A DNA stretch of 64,000 nucleotides. Source: Candidatus Omnitrophota bacterium (GTDB lineage: Bacteria > Omnitrophota > Gorgyraeia > JAUYCX01). The DNA lies in contig JAUYCX010000049.1 of assembly GCA_030692045.1 (NCBI GenBank), positions 1 to 64,000 on the forward strand. The letters are read 5' to 3'. The translations under genes and the position numbers were made by a program. The notes beneath the pieces were generated by a model. That model was not told where the DNA came from, did no database searches, and saw nothing but the letters and a program-made list of their open reading frames with translations. This document shows, one piece after another, positions 46,241 to 54,141 of this stretch (position 1 is its first letter; each line of letters starts with the position of its first letter).

Positions 46241-46870
46241 ATGGCTATAAAATTAAACGGATATTCTAACTTTATCTTTGATTTTGACGGAGTAATCGTG
46301 GATAGCGTAAACATCAAAACAGAGGCGTTTGCCCAATTGTATAGTGAATTTGGCGAGAGGGTAGTTAAAAAAGTTATTTCACATCACCTATCGCACGGCG
46401 GCGTAGACCGCTTCAGCAAGATCCGTTATTATCACCAAGAATTTCTCAAGAAAGAATTATCTCGCAGACAATTGCAGATTTTGGCAAGAAGATTTTCAAA
46501 TTTAGTATTCAAGAAGATTTTAAAAGCCAATTTTATTGGTGGCGCTTTGGAGTTTTTAAATTTGCTTAAAAAGCAAAACAAGAGAATGTTTTTAATATCT
46601 GCAACACCTGAAGATGAATTAAAAAGAATAATTGTTAAGAGAAAATTGAGTAAGTTCTTCACCGATTTAAAGGGGGCTCCCTCGAGGAAAAAAGAAAATT
46701 TAAATTTTATTATCAAAAAATATAAATTAAAACCTGAGGATTGTGTCTATTTTGGCGATTCGCAAGAGGATTTAAATGCTGCAAACTGCTTTGGTCCGAT
46801 CTTTATTCCTATCAATTTTTACAAAAGAAATTTTGGTTATAAGGATTTTACTAATTTTATAAATACATGA
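46241..46870 (+). CDS. HAD-family phosphatase
   Basis: 209 residues from ATG 46241; a TTG at 46229 would add four residues and touch the upstream stop. FIFDFDGVIVDS is HAD motif I, LISATPEDELKRI motif II, and VYFGDSQEDLNAA motif IV, with a beta-phosphoglucomutase-like cap between. Such enzymes dephosphorylate sugar phosphates. If the cassette makes an NDP-heptose, this would be the candidate for the bisphosphate phosphatase step, although it is not a GmhB-type HAD. Confidence 0.87.
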   Translation: MAIKLNGYSNFIFDFDGVIVDSVNIKTEAFAQLYSEFGERVVKKVISHHLSHGGVDRFSKIRYYHQEFLKKELSRRQLQILARRFSNLVFKKILKANFIGGALEFLNLLKKQNKRMFLISATPEDELKRIIVKRKLSKFFTDLKGAPSRKKENLNFIIKKYKLKPEDCVYFGDSQEDLNAANCFGPIFIPINFYKRNFGYKDFTNFINT

Positions 46871-47853
46871 TGAAAAAATATTCTGCTAATTATTCTTTAT
46901 TTAAAAGAAAATCTCTTAATGTAAAACCTTTGTCAGAAAGACACCATGATTTGGATTTAAACGTTATAAGTGAGCTTAGTGTTGAAACAAATCACAAAAT
47001 TGTCAAAACATTCCGAAATATTGCCCAACAAATCATTATCGCAAAGAAAAAAAATGCCTCAATTATTTTAATGATGGGAGGCCATGTTATAAGGTCTGGA
47101 GTTCAAAGATTCATAATCGACCTTATGGAAAGAGGCTATATCTCATGTATTGCCATGAATGGCTCAGGCATAATTCATGATTTTGAATTTGCACTTGTGG
47201 GTGCAACAACTGAGAGTGTAGCCAGATATATTAAGAAGGGACAATTTGGTTTATGGAAAGAAACCGGAAAGATTAATGATTATATAAATGAAGGATATAA
47301 AAATGGTTTAGGCATGGGTGAGGCATTGGGAAAGGTTATTTTAGAAGGAGATTTTCCGTATAAGGATGTCAGCTTATTATGTACAGGTTATAGATTAAAA
47401 ATACCTGTAACAGTGCATGTGGGTATTGGCTATGACATTATTCATGAGCATCCAAACTGCAATGGGGCAGCAACAGGCGCAACATCCTATCAGGATTTTT
47501 TGTATTTTGCAAAGATTGTACAAAATTTGGAAAACGGTGTGGTGATGAATTTTGGCTCGGCTATAATGGCACCCGAAGTTTTTTTAAAGGCTTTAAGTAT
47601 GGCTAGAAATGTTGCTCATCAAAAGGGAAAGTCCATAAATCGTTTTGCAACACTGGTTTGCGACCTCTATGAGCTGCCAGACAAATTTAATAAAGAACCA
47701 GATAAGAATAATGTATCTTATTATTTCAGACCTTGGAAGACTATGTTGGTAAGGACTGTGGCAGAGGGAGGAAAGAGTTTTTATATTAAAGGCAAGCACG
47801 CGCAAACTTTACCTGCGCTTTGGCAGGCAATAAATGAACAGGAAAAAAGTTAA
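46867..47853 (+). CDS. deoxyhypusine-synthase-like protein
   Basis: 328 residues, overlapping the HAD stop (ATGA). The sequence order resembles deoxyhypusine synthase: IRSGVQRFIIDLMERGYISC with NGSGIIHDFEFAL, then GEALGKVI, YRLKIPVTVHVGIGYDIIHEHP, and VVMNFGSAIMAPEVFLKALSMARN. YYFRPWKTMLVR near the end lines up roughly with the segment holding the catalytic lysine (SWGK) of human DHS. DHS-fold enzymes use NAD and form an enzyme-imine. This alignment is from memory and by eye. A hypusine role is unlikely in bacteria; a polyamine- or sugar-amination role is open. Confidence 0.6.
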   Translation: MMKKYSANYSLFKRKSLNVKPLSERHHDLDLNVISELSVETNHKIVKTFRNIAQQIIIAKKKNASIILMMGGHVIRSGVQRFIIDLMERGYISCIAMNGSGIIHDFEFALVGATTESVARYIKKGQFGLWKETGKINDYINEGYKNGLGMGEALGKVILEGDFPYKDVSLLCTGYRLKIPVTVHVGIGYDIIHEHPNCNGAATGATSYQDFLYFAKIVQNLENGVVMNFGSAIMAPEVFLKALSMARNVAHQKGKSINRFATLVCDLYELPDKFNKEPDKNNVSYYFRPWKTMLVRTVAEGGKSFYIKGKHAQTLPALWQAINEQEKS

Positions 47854-48352
47854 AGAAAACTGCAAAAAGGTCTTAAAGATAGAAGAATTATCTAAGATAA
47901 TTCAGAATCTAAAATCGAAAGGAAAAAAAATAGTTCATTGCCATGGTTGCTTTGACCTTGTGCACCCAGGACACATTAAACATTTTCAATCAGCTAAGAA
48001 AATGGGTGATGTGCTTGTTGTAACAGTTACGCCTGATATTTATGTTGACAAAGGCCCTGGCAGGCCGGTATTTAATGAAAGGCTAAGGGCAGAGAGCATC
48101 GCTGCTTTAGAATGCGTTGATTATGTGGCCATAAATAAATGGTCGACTGCAGAGGAGACCTTAAGATTATTAAGGCCGGATATCTATGTTAAAGGCCAAG
48201 AATTCCGGAATCTTCAGGATAAAACCGGAAAGATACAGAGAGAAAGTGAGATTGTGCGCGAAATCGGGGCAGAGTTAAGATTTACGCAGGAAATAGTATT
48301 TTCCTCAACACAGTTAATCGAGAAATGCTTAAAGAAAGAGAATACGGTATAA
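47834..48352 (+). CDS. HIGH-type nucleotidyltransferase (RfaE-C/glycerol-3-P cytidylyltransferase-like)
   Basis: 172 residues. HGCFDLVHPGHIKHF carries the HxGH motif at H44-H47, and FSSTQLIEKCL is the C-terminal nucleotide motif. GPGRPVFNERLRAESIAALECVDYV is typical of the HldE C-terminal/rfaE2 group, which activates heptose-1-phosphate with ATP or CTP. The gene starts 20 bases inside the DHS-like gene and overlaps the fusion gene by one base. It is the best candidate for the nucleotide-activation step of the cassette. Confidence 0.9.
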   Translation: MNRKKVKENCKKVLKIEELSKIIQNLKSKGKKIVHCHGCFDLVHPGHIKHFQSAKKMGDVLVVTVTPDIYVDKGPGRPVFNERLRAESIAALECVDYVAINKWSTAEETLRLLRPDIYVKGQEFRNLQDKTGKIQRESEIVREIGAELRFTQEIVFSSTQLIEKCLKKENTV

Positions 48353-49884
48353 TGGAAAAGATAATCAAGAAAAAAATATTATTATTGGATGGCCTTATAA
48401 AAAAAGTAGAGGCCTTTAAGAGGAAAGGCAAAATTATCGTGCAGAGCCACGGTATTTTTGATTTGATTCATCCCGGGGTAATTAAACATCTAAATTCTGC
48501 TAAAGAGCAGGGCCATATATTGGTAGTTTCGGTGATAAAGGATAAGGACGTAAGGAGAGGTCCTGGCCGGCCCATTTTTCCGGATTATATGAGGGCAGAA
48601 AATGTGGCTAGCCTTTCACAGGTAGATTATGTATGCGTGGTTGATGATGAAAAACCCTTTGAATGTATTGAGAGGATAAAACCGGATATCTTTGCCAGGG
48701 GCCACTCTTTAAAAGACAGTGATACTGAAATCGGACAGAAAATATTGGCAGAAGAGAAAGGCTTGTATTTAGGAAAAGTAAAGATTCATGATACTGATGG
48801 TTTTTCTTTAAGTTCAACAGAGATAATCAAGAATTTTTTAAATATCTATCCTTCAGAAATTAAATCTTTTCTGAAAAGATTTTCTCAAAAATATAGTTTT
48901 AATGAGATAGTCCAGAGGATAAATCATTTAAATAAATTGAAGATTTTGTTAATTGGTGAAGGGATAATTGATGAATATCATTACTGTGATTCAATGGGTA
49001 AGTCTGCCAAGGCGCCATTAGTGGTAAATAAGTACGTAACTCATGAGGTATTTGCCGGCGGCACCTTTGCCATCGCCAATCATCTCGCCGGTATATGCGA
49101 TAATGTACACTTAGTTTCCTTATTGGGAAACGAAGCTAGCAGGGAGGATTATATCAGGAGCAATATCAAGCCAAATGTGACCAACAAATTCTTTTACCGA
49201 GCTGACGGTACCACCATTGTAAAGAAAAGGTACATTGAGCAATACCTAAACCAGAAATTATTTGAGGTTAATTATCTGAATAATAATTATATTAATAGCG
49301 AATTAGAGTCAGAGATTATCCGCTATTTAAAAGCGACGATAACCGCCTATGATTTTGTTTTGGTTTCAGATTTTGGCCACGGTATGATGACCAATAAAAT
49401 AATTGAAATAATCCAGCGTATGGCCAAAAGATTTGCAGTGAATACTCAGATGAACGCTGCGAATGCTGGTTATAATATGATTAACAAATACCATAGTCCA
49501 ACTTTTGTCTGTCTGGATGAACAGGAGCTCAGATGGGCGGCGCAAGATAGATTTTCCGAAGTAGAATGTGTGGCAAAAAAAGTTTTAAAGAATATAAAGG
49601 CCGATACCTTGATTGTAACTTTGGGCAAAAAAGGTTCGCTAGGGATAAACAAAAAGAATCAAATCAATAGGACTCCGGTTTTTTCTTCTAAGGTGGTAGA
49701 TACCGTTGGCGCAGGGGATGCCTTTTTTTCCTTTACTGCACCCGGCATTGCTTCAAATATGCCGTTGGATTTAGTTTCTTTTATCGGAAACGCCGTAGGA
49801 GCCATTGCGGTACAGATTGTCTGCAACAAAAGACCTGTAGAGAAATATGAACTTCTTGAGTTTATTCATGCACTTTTGAGGTGA
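48352..49884 (+). CDS. inverted HldE-like fusion: nucleotidyltransferase-like plus PfkB kinase
   Basis: 510 residues from ATG 48352 (TAATG junction). Residues about 25-165 are a nucleotidyltransferase-like domain similar to the upstream protein, but the HxGH motif reads HPGV (H40-V43), so the second catalytic His is lost. Residues about 190-510 are a PfkB/ribokinase-type kinase with GGTFAIANHLAG, NTQMNA and DTVGAGDAFFSFTAP (anion hole and catalytic Asp). Bacterial HldE has the opposite order, kinase first. The kinase probably phosphorylates heptose-7-phosphate at C1 or a related sugar; the N-terminal domain may be regulatory. Confidence 0.85.
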   Translation: MEKIIKKKILLLDGLIKKVEAFKRKGKIIVQSHGIFDLIHPGVIKHLNSAKEQGHILVVSVIKDKDVRRGPGRPIFPDYMRAENVASLSQVDYVCVVDDEKPFECIERIKPDIFARGHSLKDSDTEIGQKILAEEKGLYLGKVKIHDTDGFSLSSTEIIKNFLNIYPSEIKSFLKRFSQKYSFNEIVQRINHLNKLKILLIGEGIIDEYHYCDSMGKSAKAPLVVNKYVTHEVFAGGTFAIANHLAGICDNVHLVSLLGNEASREDYIRSNIKPNVTNKFFYRADGTTIVKKRYIEQYLNQKLFEVNYLNNNYINSELESEIIRYLKATITAYDFVLVSDFGHGMMTNKIIEIIQRMAKRFAVNTQMNAANAGYNMINKYHSPTFVCLDEQELRWAAQDRFSEVECVAKKVLKNIKADTLIVTLGKKGSLGINKKNQINRTPVFSSKVVDTVGAGDAFFSFTAPGIASNMPLDLVSFIGNAVGAIAVQIVCNKRPVEKYELLEFIHALLR

Positions 49885-49889
49885 AAAAA

Positions 49890-50474
49890 ATGTCTATTAA
49901 ACAGGAATTGATAAGAGGGCGTCTTAAGAATTTTATAGAACTGCTTAATTCCATTCGGGTTACTGATAAGAAAGGTAGGACATTAGATTTTTGTGATAGT
50001 ATTAAATCTACAATCCATCTTATTAAAAAAAGATCTAAACATGGAGGGAAGGTCTTTTTTATAGGCAATGGTGGCAGTGCAGCTATCGCCAGTCACATGG
50101 CCATTGATTTTTGGAAGAATGGAAAGATTGCCGCGATAGCGTTCAATGACCCTTCATTATTAACTTGTATAAGTAACGATTTTGGATACGCTCAAGTTTT
50201 TGCAAAGCCCCTTGCATTTTTTGCCCACAAAAACGATATTTTATTTGCAATCAGCAGTTCTGGTAAATCCAAGAATATTCTCAATGGCGCTAGAGCCGCG
50301 CAACAAAGAAGATGTAACATCATAACTCTTTCTGGTTTTAATAGCAGGAATACATTACGCACCATGGGGACGTATAATTTCTATGTTCCCTCATCTGAAT
50401 ATGGATCTGTGGAGGTAATCCATCAATATATTTGTCATCTAATCCTTGATACCATTATTCAGAAAAATTTATGA
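49890..50474 (+). CDS. GmhA-like SIS-domain sugar-phosphate isomerase
   Basis: 194 residues from ATG 49890 with GAGG at 49878-49881; a GTG at 49881 would add three residues. FFIGNGGSAAIASHMAIDFWK and FAISSSGKSKNIL are SIS motifs in the GmhA arrangement. GmhA converts sedoheptulose-7-phosphate to D-glycero-D-manno-heptose-7-phosphate. Neighbouring kinase, nucleotidyltransferase, phosphatase and transketolase genes fit a heptose route. Compared with GmhA, the region after VEVIHQYICHLILD keeps the metal-site His candidate. Confidence 0.87.
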   Translation: MSIKQELIRGRLKNFIELLNSIRVTDKKGRTLDFCDSIKSTIHLIKKRSKHGGKVFFIGNGGSAAIASHMAIDFWKNGKIAAIAFNDPSLLTCISNDFGYAQVFAKPLAFFAHKNDILFAISSSGKSKNILNGARAAQQRRCNIITLSGFNSRNTLRTMGTYNFYVPSSEYGSVEVIHQYICHLILDTIIQKNL

Positions 50475-50485
50475 ATTTTTGAGAT

Positions 50486-51553
50486 ATGGATAAATATAAA
50501 ATAGATAGCCACAAACTTATTTATCATGTCCAAAGGGTTAGCGACTGGTTGAATGGCCAGAATGTGTATCCGATTTATTTGGAGATTTCTCCGTCGGGAA
50601 GCTGCAACCATCGCTGCATTTATTGCGCCTTAGATTTTATGGAATATAAGCCGCGGTTTTTAGAGACCTCAATATTTAAAGAAAGATTATTTGAAATGGT
50701 TAGTCTTGGCGTAAAAAGTATAATGTACGCTGGAGAAGGCGAGCCGTTTTTGCATAAGGATATGGCAGATATCATCGCGTCTACAAAAAGTTGTGGTATT
50801 GACGTGGCTGTAACCTCAAACGGTGTTTTATTAAATAGAGAAGTCGCCGAGTGTGTTTTAGTTAATTGTACATGGGTTAAGATTAGTATAAATGCCGCGA
50901 CCAAAGAGACCTATGCTAAGGTCCATAGAACAAAGTCCGCTGATTTCGAAAAAGTAATGGAAAACATGTCTTATGCCGTCAAAATCAGGAAAGCAAAAAA
51001 ACATAAATGCACGCTGGGGATGCAAATTGTGCTTTTACCGGAGAATTATTCCGAGGTAACCCTTCTGGCTCGTAAGGCCAAGGATATGGGATTGGATTAT
51101 CTGGTAGTTAAGCCTTATTCTCAACACCCTTTAAGTAAGACCACCAGATATAAAAATATAAAATATGCCAATTATCTAGATTTGGCGCAAAAATTAGAAA
51201 AATTAAATTACTACGGATTTCATGTTGTATTTAGAATCCAGACCATGAAAAAATGGGATGAGGCCAAACGTAATTACAAACATTGCTTGGCCCTGCCTTT
51301 CTGGGCTTATATTGACTCGGGTGGAGATGTCTGGGCTTGCAGTATCTATTTGACTAAAGAGAGATTTCGCTTGGGTAATATCTGCCGGAATAAATTTCAG
51401 GAAATTTGGGAATGTCAGAAGAGAATAAAGCTATTATCTTGGGCAGAAGAAAAACTTGATACCGAACAATGCCGTATAAACTGCCGGATGGACGAGATAA
51501 ACAGGTATCTTTGGGATTTAAAATATCCTCCTGAACATGTAAATTTTATCTAA
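50486..51553 (+). CDS. radical SAM/SPASM protein
   Basis: 355 residues. SPSGSCNHRCIYCALDFM carries the CxxxCxxC cluster site at C40, C44, C47; GEGEPFLHKDM and VTSNGVLL are SAM-binding motifs. The C-terminal part has SGGDVWACSIYL, LGNICRNKFQEIW and CRINCR, which form a SPASM-like auxiliary cluster. SPASM enzymes modify peptides and also sugars (dehydrogenation, dehydration, epimerisation). Here a sugar-phosphate or NDP-sugar is the natural guess because of the cassette. No function is assigned with certainty. Confidence 0.87.
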   Translation: MDKYKIDSHKLIYHVQRVSDWLNGQNVYPIYLEISPSGSCNHRCIYCALDFMEYKPRFLETSIFKERLFEMVSLGVKSIMYAGEGEPFLHKDMADIIASTKSCGIDVAVTSNGVLLNREVAECVLVNCTWVKISINAATKETYAKVHRTKSADFEKVMENMSYAVKIRKAKKHKCTLGMQIVLLPENYSEVTLLARKAKDMGLDYLVVKPYSQHPLSKTTRYKNIKYANYLDLAQKLEKLNYYGFHVVFRIQTMKKWDEAKRNYKHCLALPFWAYIDSGGDVWACSIYLTKERFRLGNICRNKFQEIWECQKRIKLLSWAEEKLDTEQCRINCRMDEINRYLWDLKYPPEHVNFI

Positions 51554-51563
51554 TCTTCAGATT

Positions 51564-52394
51564 ATGCGCTCAAATAAAATAGATTTAAAGAAAAAGGCAA
51601 ATCAAATCAGAGACTGGGTAATAGATGTGTCGGTAAGAAATAAGGCCGGGCATATCGCTCCTTCGTTGTCCTGCGTAGATATACTGGTTGCGCTGTATTA
51701 CGCCGTTATGAGATATAAACCAAAGGATCCCTTTTGGTATGGGAGGGACAGGCTTGTTTTTTCTAAGGCCCACGGATGCTATGCCTTATACGCTATCTTG
51801 ACTGATCAGGGAATTCTGCCTAAAAGAGAATGGGAAAGATTCTATACCTGCGAAAGCACTCTTTTAGGATGCATGGATAGAAGGCTTGAGTTTGGCATTG
51901 AAGCTGGTTGCGGCTCTTTAGGACACGGATTGCCAATGGCCGTAGGAATTGCTTTTGTTGCAAAATTACAAAACAAAAAATATCATACTTTTTGTCTTAT
52001 GGGCGACGGAGAATTGCAGGAGGGCACAACCTGGGAGGCAATACAATTCGCGGTAAAGCACAAAATAGGCAATCTTACTATTCTTATCGATTCTAACCGG
52101 CTTCAGGCAATGGATTTTATTGTCAATATTCTTGATAGAGGAGAAAATGATAAGGTCAATAAGCTTAAAGGTTTTGGGTTATCTGCGGTTGTTTGTCCTG
52201 GCCACGATGTCATTAAACTGGCAAATAGTATAAAAGCTGCAAGGTCATCATCAAAGGATCTTCCCAAAGTGATAATAGCAAAAACCACAAAGGGGTTTGG
52301 ATTAAAATGCATGGAAAATATCCCGAAGTTTCATTTTCGTATACCTACCGAAAGAGAACTTAGGATGGGCAGGAGCTATGAATACTGCGAATAA
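51564..52394 (+). CDS. transketolase, N-terminal (thiamine diphosphate-binding) subunit
   Basis: 276 residues. The PP domain has GHIAPSLSCVDILVALY, GSLGHGLPMAVGIA, and GDGELQEGTTWEA with the ThDP/Mg site, then DSNRLQAMD. The layout matches the small split transketolases. It should work as a heteromer with the product of the next gene (overlap 17 bases). Transketolase chemistry yields sedoheptulose-7-phosphate, the GmhA substrate, or other C2-transfer products. Confidence 0.92.
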   Translation: MRSNKIDLKKKANQIRDWVIDVSVRNKAGHIAPSLSCVDILVALYYAVMRYKPKDPFWYGRDRLVFSKAHGCYALYAILTDQGILPKREWERFYTCESTLLGCMDRRLEFGIEAGCGSLGHGLPMAVGIAFVAKLQNKKYHTFCLMGDGELQEGTTWEAIQFAVKHKIGNLTILIDSNRLQAMDFIVNILDRGENDKVNKLKGFGLSAVVCPGHDVIKLANSIKAARSSSKDLPKVIIAKTTKGFGLKCMENIPKFHFRIPTERELRMGRSYEYCE

Positions 52395-52869
52395 TTTCAG
52401 GCAAGACATTATAAACTCTTTAATTCCGTATTTTCGAAAGGATAAGCGTTTTTACCTATTAGTCTGCGATATGGGATTTGGAGTTACTGATAAACTGAAA
52501 AAAGAGTTTCCTAAAAGAACTATTAATTGCGGAATAATGGAGCAGGCAACTGTAGGTATCGCCGCTGGTATGAGTATGAGCGGGTTAATTCCAATTGTAT
52601 ATTCCATAGTTAATTTTTTGGTCTTCAGGTCTTTAGAACAGATTAGGAATGATGTTATACAACAAAAATTGAACGTGAAGTTCATCGCAACGGGAGTAAA
52701 TAATTATTTTAAATTTCTGGGGCCTTCCCATGCATGCGGTTGCGACGATATCGCTGTAATGAAACTGATTAATATGAAGGTATACAACCCTTATGTCGGG
52801 AAAAAGCCATTTAGCGAGATTATCCATAAATGGATAAGCGATACAGACCCCGGATATATCCGTGTCTGA
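52378..52869 (+). CDS. transketolase pyrimidine-domain subunit, short form
   Basis: 163 residues. DMGFGVTDKLKKEFPKRTINCGIMEQATVGIAAGMSMSG contains the catalytic glutamate of the transketolase Pyr domain (GIMEQ). Usual C-terminal subunits have about 300 residues with a further C-terminal domain; that domain is absent here and the gene ends at GYIRV. The following gene starts 11 bases later without signs of the missing domain, so this looks like a natural single-domain form rather than a frameshift, though a fragment cannot be excluded. Confidence 0.82.
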   Translation: MNTANNFRQDIINSLIPYFRKDKRFYLLVCDMGFGVTDKLKKEFPKRTINCGIMEQATVGIAAGMSMSGLIPIVYSIVNFLVFRSLEQIRNDVIQQKLNVKFIATGVNNYFKFLGPSHACGCDDIAVMKLINMKVYNPYVGKKPFSEIIHKWISDTDPGYIRV

Positions 52870-52880
52870 ATAAATTAGAG

Positions 52881-54131
52881 ATGTTACAGGACTGTCTTAT
52901 AAAATTTAGGTTTTTTTGCAATACTCAAATCAGAGAAATATACCGGGGAGGAGTTTTCGCTTTTTTGCGAAAAGTTTTTAAATTCTCGTTAATTCCGTTA
53001 GCTTTTTTTATTGCTGTTTTGGTCAGGTTATTACGACCATTAATATTGATTCGTTTTGGAGCGCTGATTAGTTCAAGGATAGGCAGTTTCTCTTTTTCAC
53101 CGGAGATGTATCTGTGCAAGCGTGATTTAGGTCTGCAGCCAAGACATAGGGTATTTGATATATTTTATTGCGAGAATATCGTATGCAGTCATCAATTGAA
53201 AAAAAATTGGTCAAGGGTGTTAAATATAGCTCCATTTTCGCGCTTCATATATTTGGTAGATTTTATTAATCGTTTATTCCCGGGTTATCAGCAGTTTGTA
53301 ATTCCCTGGCTTATGTGGGATCATCAAGTTTTTTCCAGATGCAATTATGCGCATCTATATTTTACTGCTCCGGAAAAACTTAAAGGAGAAATCGGTATAA
53401 GAAATTTAGGTATTCCAGAAAATGCGCCTTTTATTTGTTTTCATACCAGAGATTCCAGGTACCTAAATACAATAATGCCGGGAGCTAATTTTTATTATCA
53501 TAATTTTAGAGATTGCTCTATCAATAACTATATTCCAGCCGTTGATGAATTGACTAAGAAGGGTTATTTTGCAATCCGAATGGGAGCCGCGGTAAAAGAT
53601 CCAATTGTAACCGCTAACCCCATGATTATTGATTACGCTACAAAATTCAGAAGCGATTTTATGGATATATATTTAAGCGTGAATTGTAAATTTTTTATTG
53701 GCTGCTGTTCAGGCATAGATGAAATTCCCAAGATTTTTAGAAAGGCGCCTGTGTTAGCTGTTAATTTTGTCCCCATAAAAGCTTTATGCTACGCTGGCCC
53801 GATTAAATTATTTATTCCTAAGAAACTTTGGCTAAAAAAAGAAAAGCGCCTTTTAACATTCCGCGAAATTATTGATTCTGATATTGTTGGCTTTAATAGA
53901 TCCGAAGTATATGAGAAGCACGGAATAGAGGTAATAGAAAATACTCCCGAAGAGATAACCAGCGCGGTTTTGGAAATGGAAGCAATGGTAAGCGGAGAAT
54001 GGCAAGCAAATAAAGAGGAAGAAGCATTACAACAACGTTTTTGGTCATTATCAAATAACATATTTGATGGAATAATCCTGCCCAGAATAGGCACAGAATT
54101 TTTGCGTCAAAGCAAAGAATTATTAACGTGA
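52881..54131 (+). CDS. TIGR04372-like putative glycosyltransferase
   Basis: 416 residues from ATG 52881. An earlier in-frame ATG at 52830 would overlap the transketolase gene by 40 bases and add 17 residues, so I prefer the later start. FICFHTRDSRYL, FRDCSINNYIPAVDELTKKGYFAIRMG and FMDIYLSVNCKFFIGCCSGIDEIP match the putative glycosyltransferase family known as TIGR04372, of GT-B-like type and common in spirochaete and magnetotactic polysaccharide loci. An N-terminal hydrophobic stretch (SLIPLAFFIAVLVRLL) could anchor it to the membrane. Confidence 0.75.
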   Translation: MLQDCLIKFRFFCNTQIREIYRGGVFAFLRKVFKFSLIPLAFFIAVLVRLLRPLILIRFGALISSRIGSFSFSPEMYLCKRDLGLQPRHRVFDIFYCENIVCSHQLKKNWSRVLNIAPFSRFIYLVDFINRLFPGYQQFVIPWLMWDHQVFSRCNYAHLYFTAPEKLKGEIGIRNLGIPENAPFICFHTRDSRYLNTIMPGANFYYHNFRDCSINNYIPAVDELTKKGYFAIRMGAAVKDPIVTANPMIIDYATKFRSDFMDIYLSVNCKFFIGCCSGIDEIPKIFRKAPVLAVNFVPIKALCYAGPIKLFIPKKLWLKKEKRLLTFREIIDSDIVGFNRSEVYEKHGIEVIENTPEEITSAVLEMEAMVSGEWQANKEEEALQQRFWSLSNNIFDGIILPRIGTEFLRQSKELLT

Positions 54132-54141
54132 GGAATAAAAT

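Noticed and set aside
52830..52880. Upstream start for the TIGR04372-like gene
   Set aside because: It would overlap the transketolase gene by 40 bases with no better ribosome binding site; ATG 52881 is preferred, though not proven.
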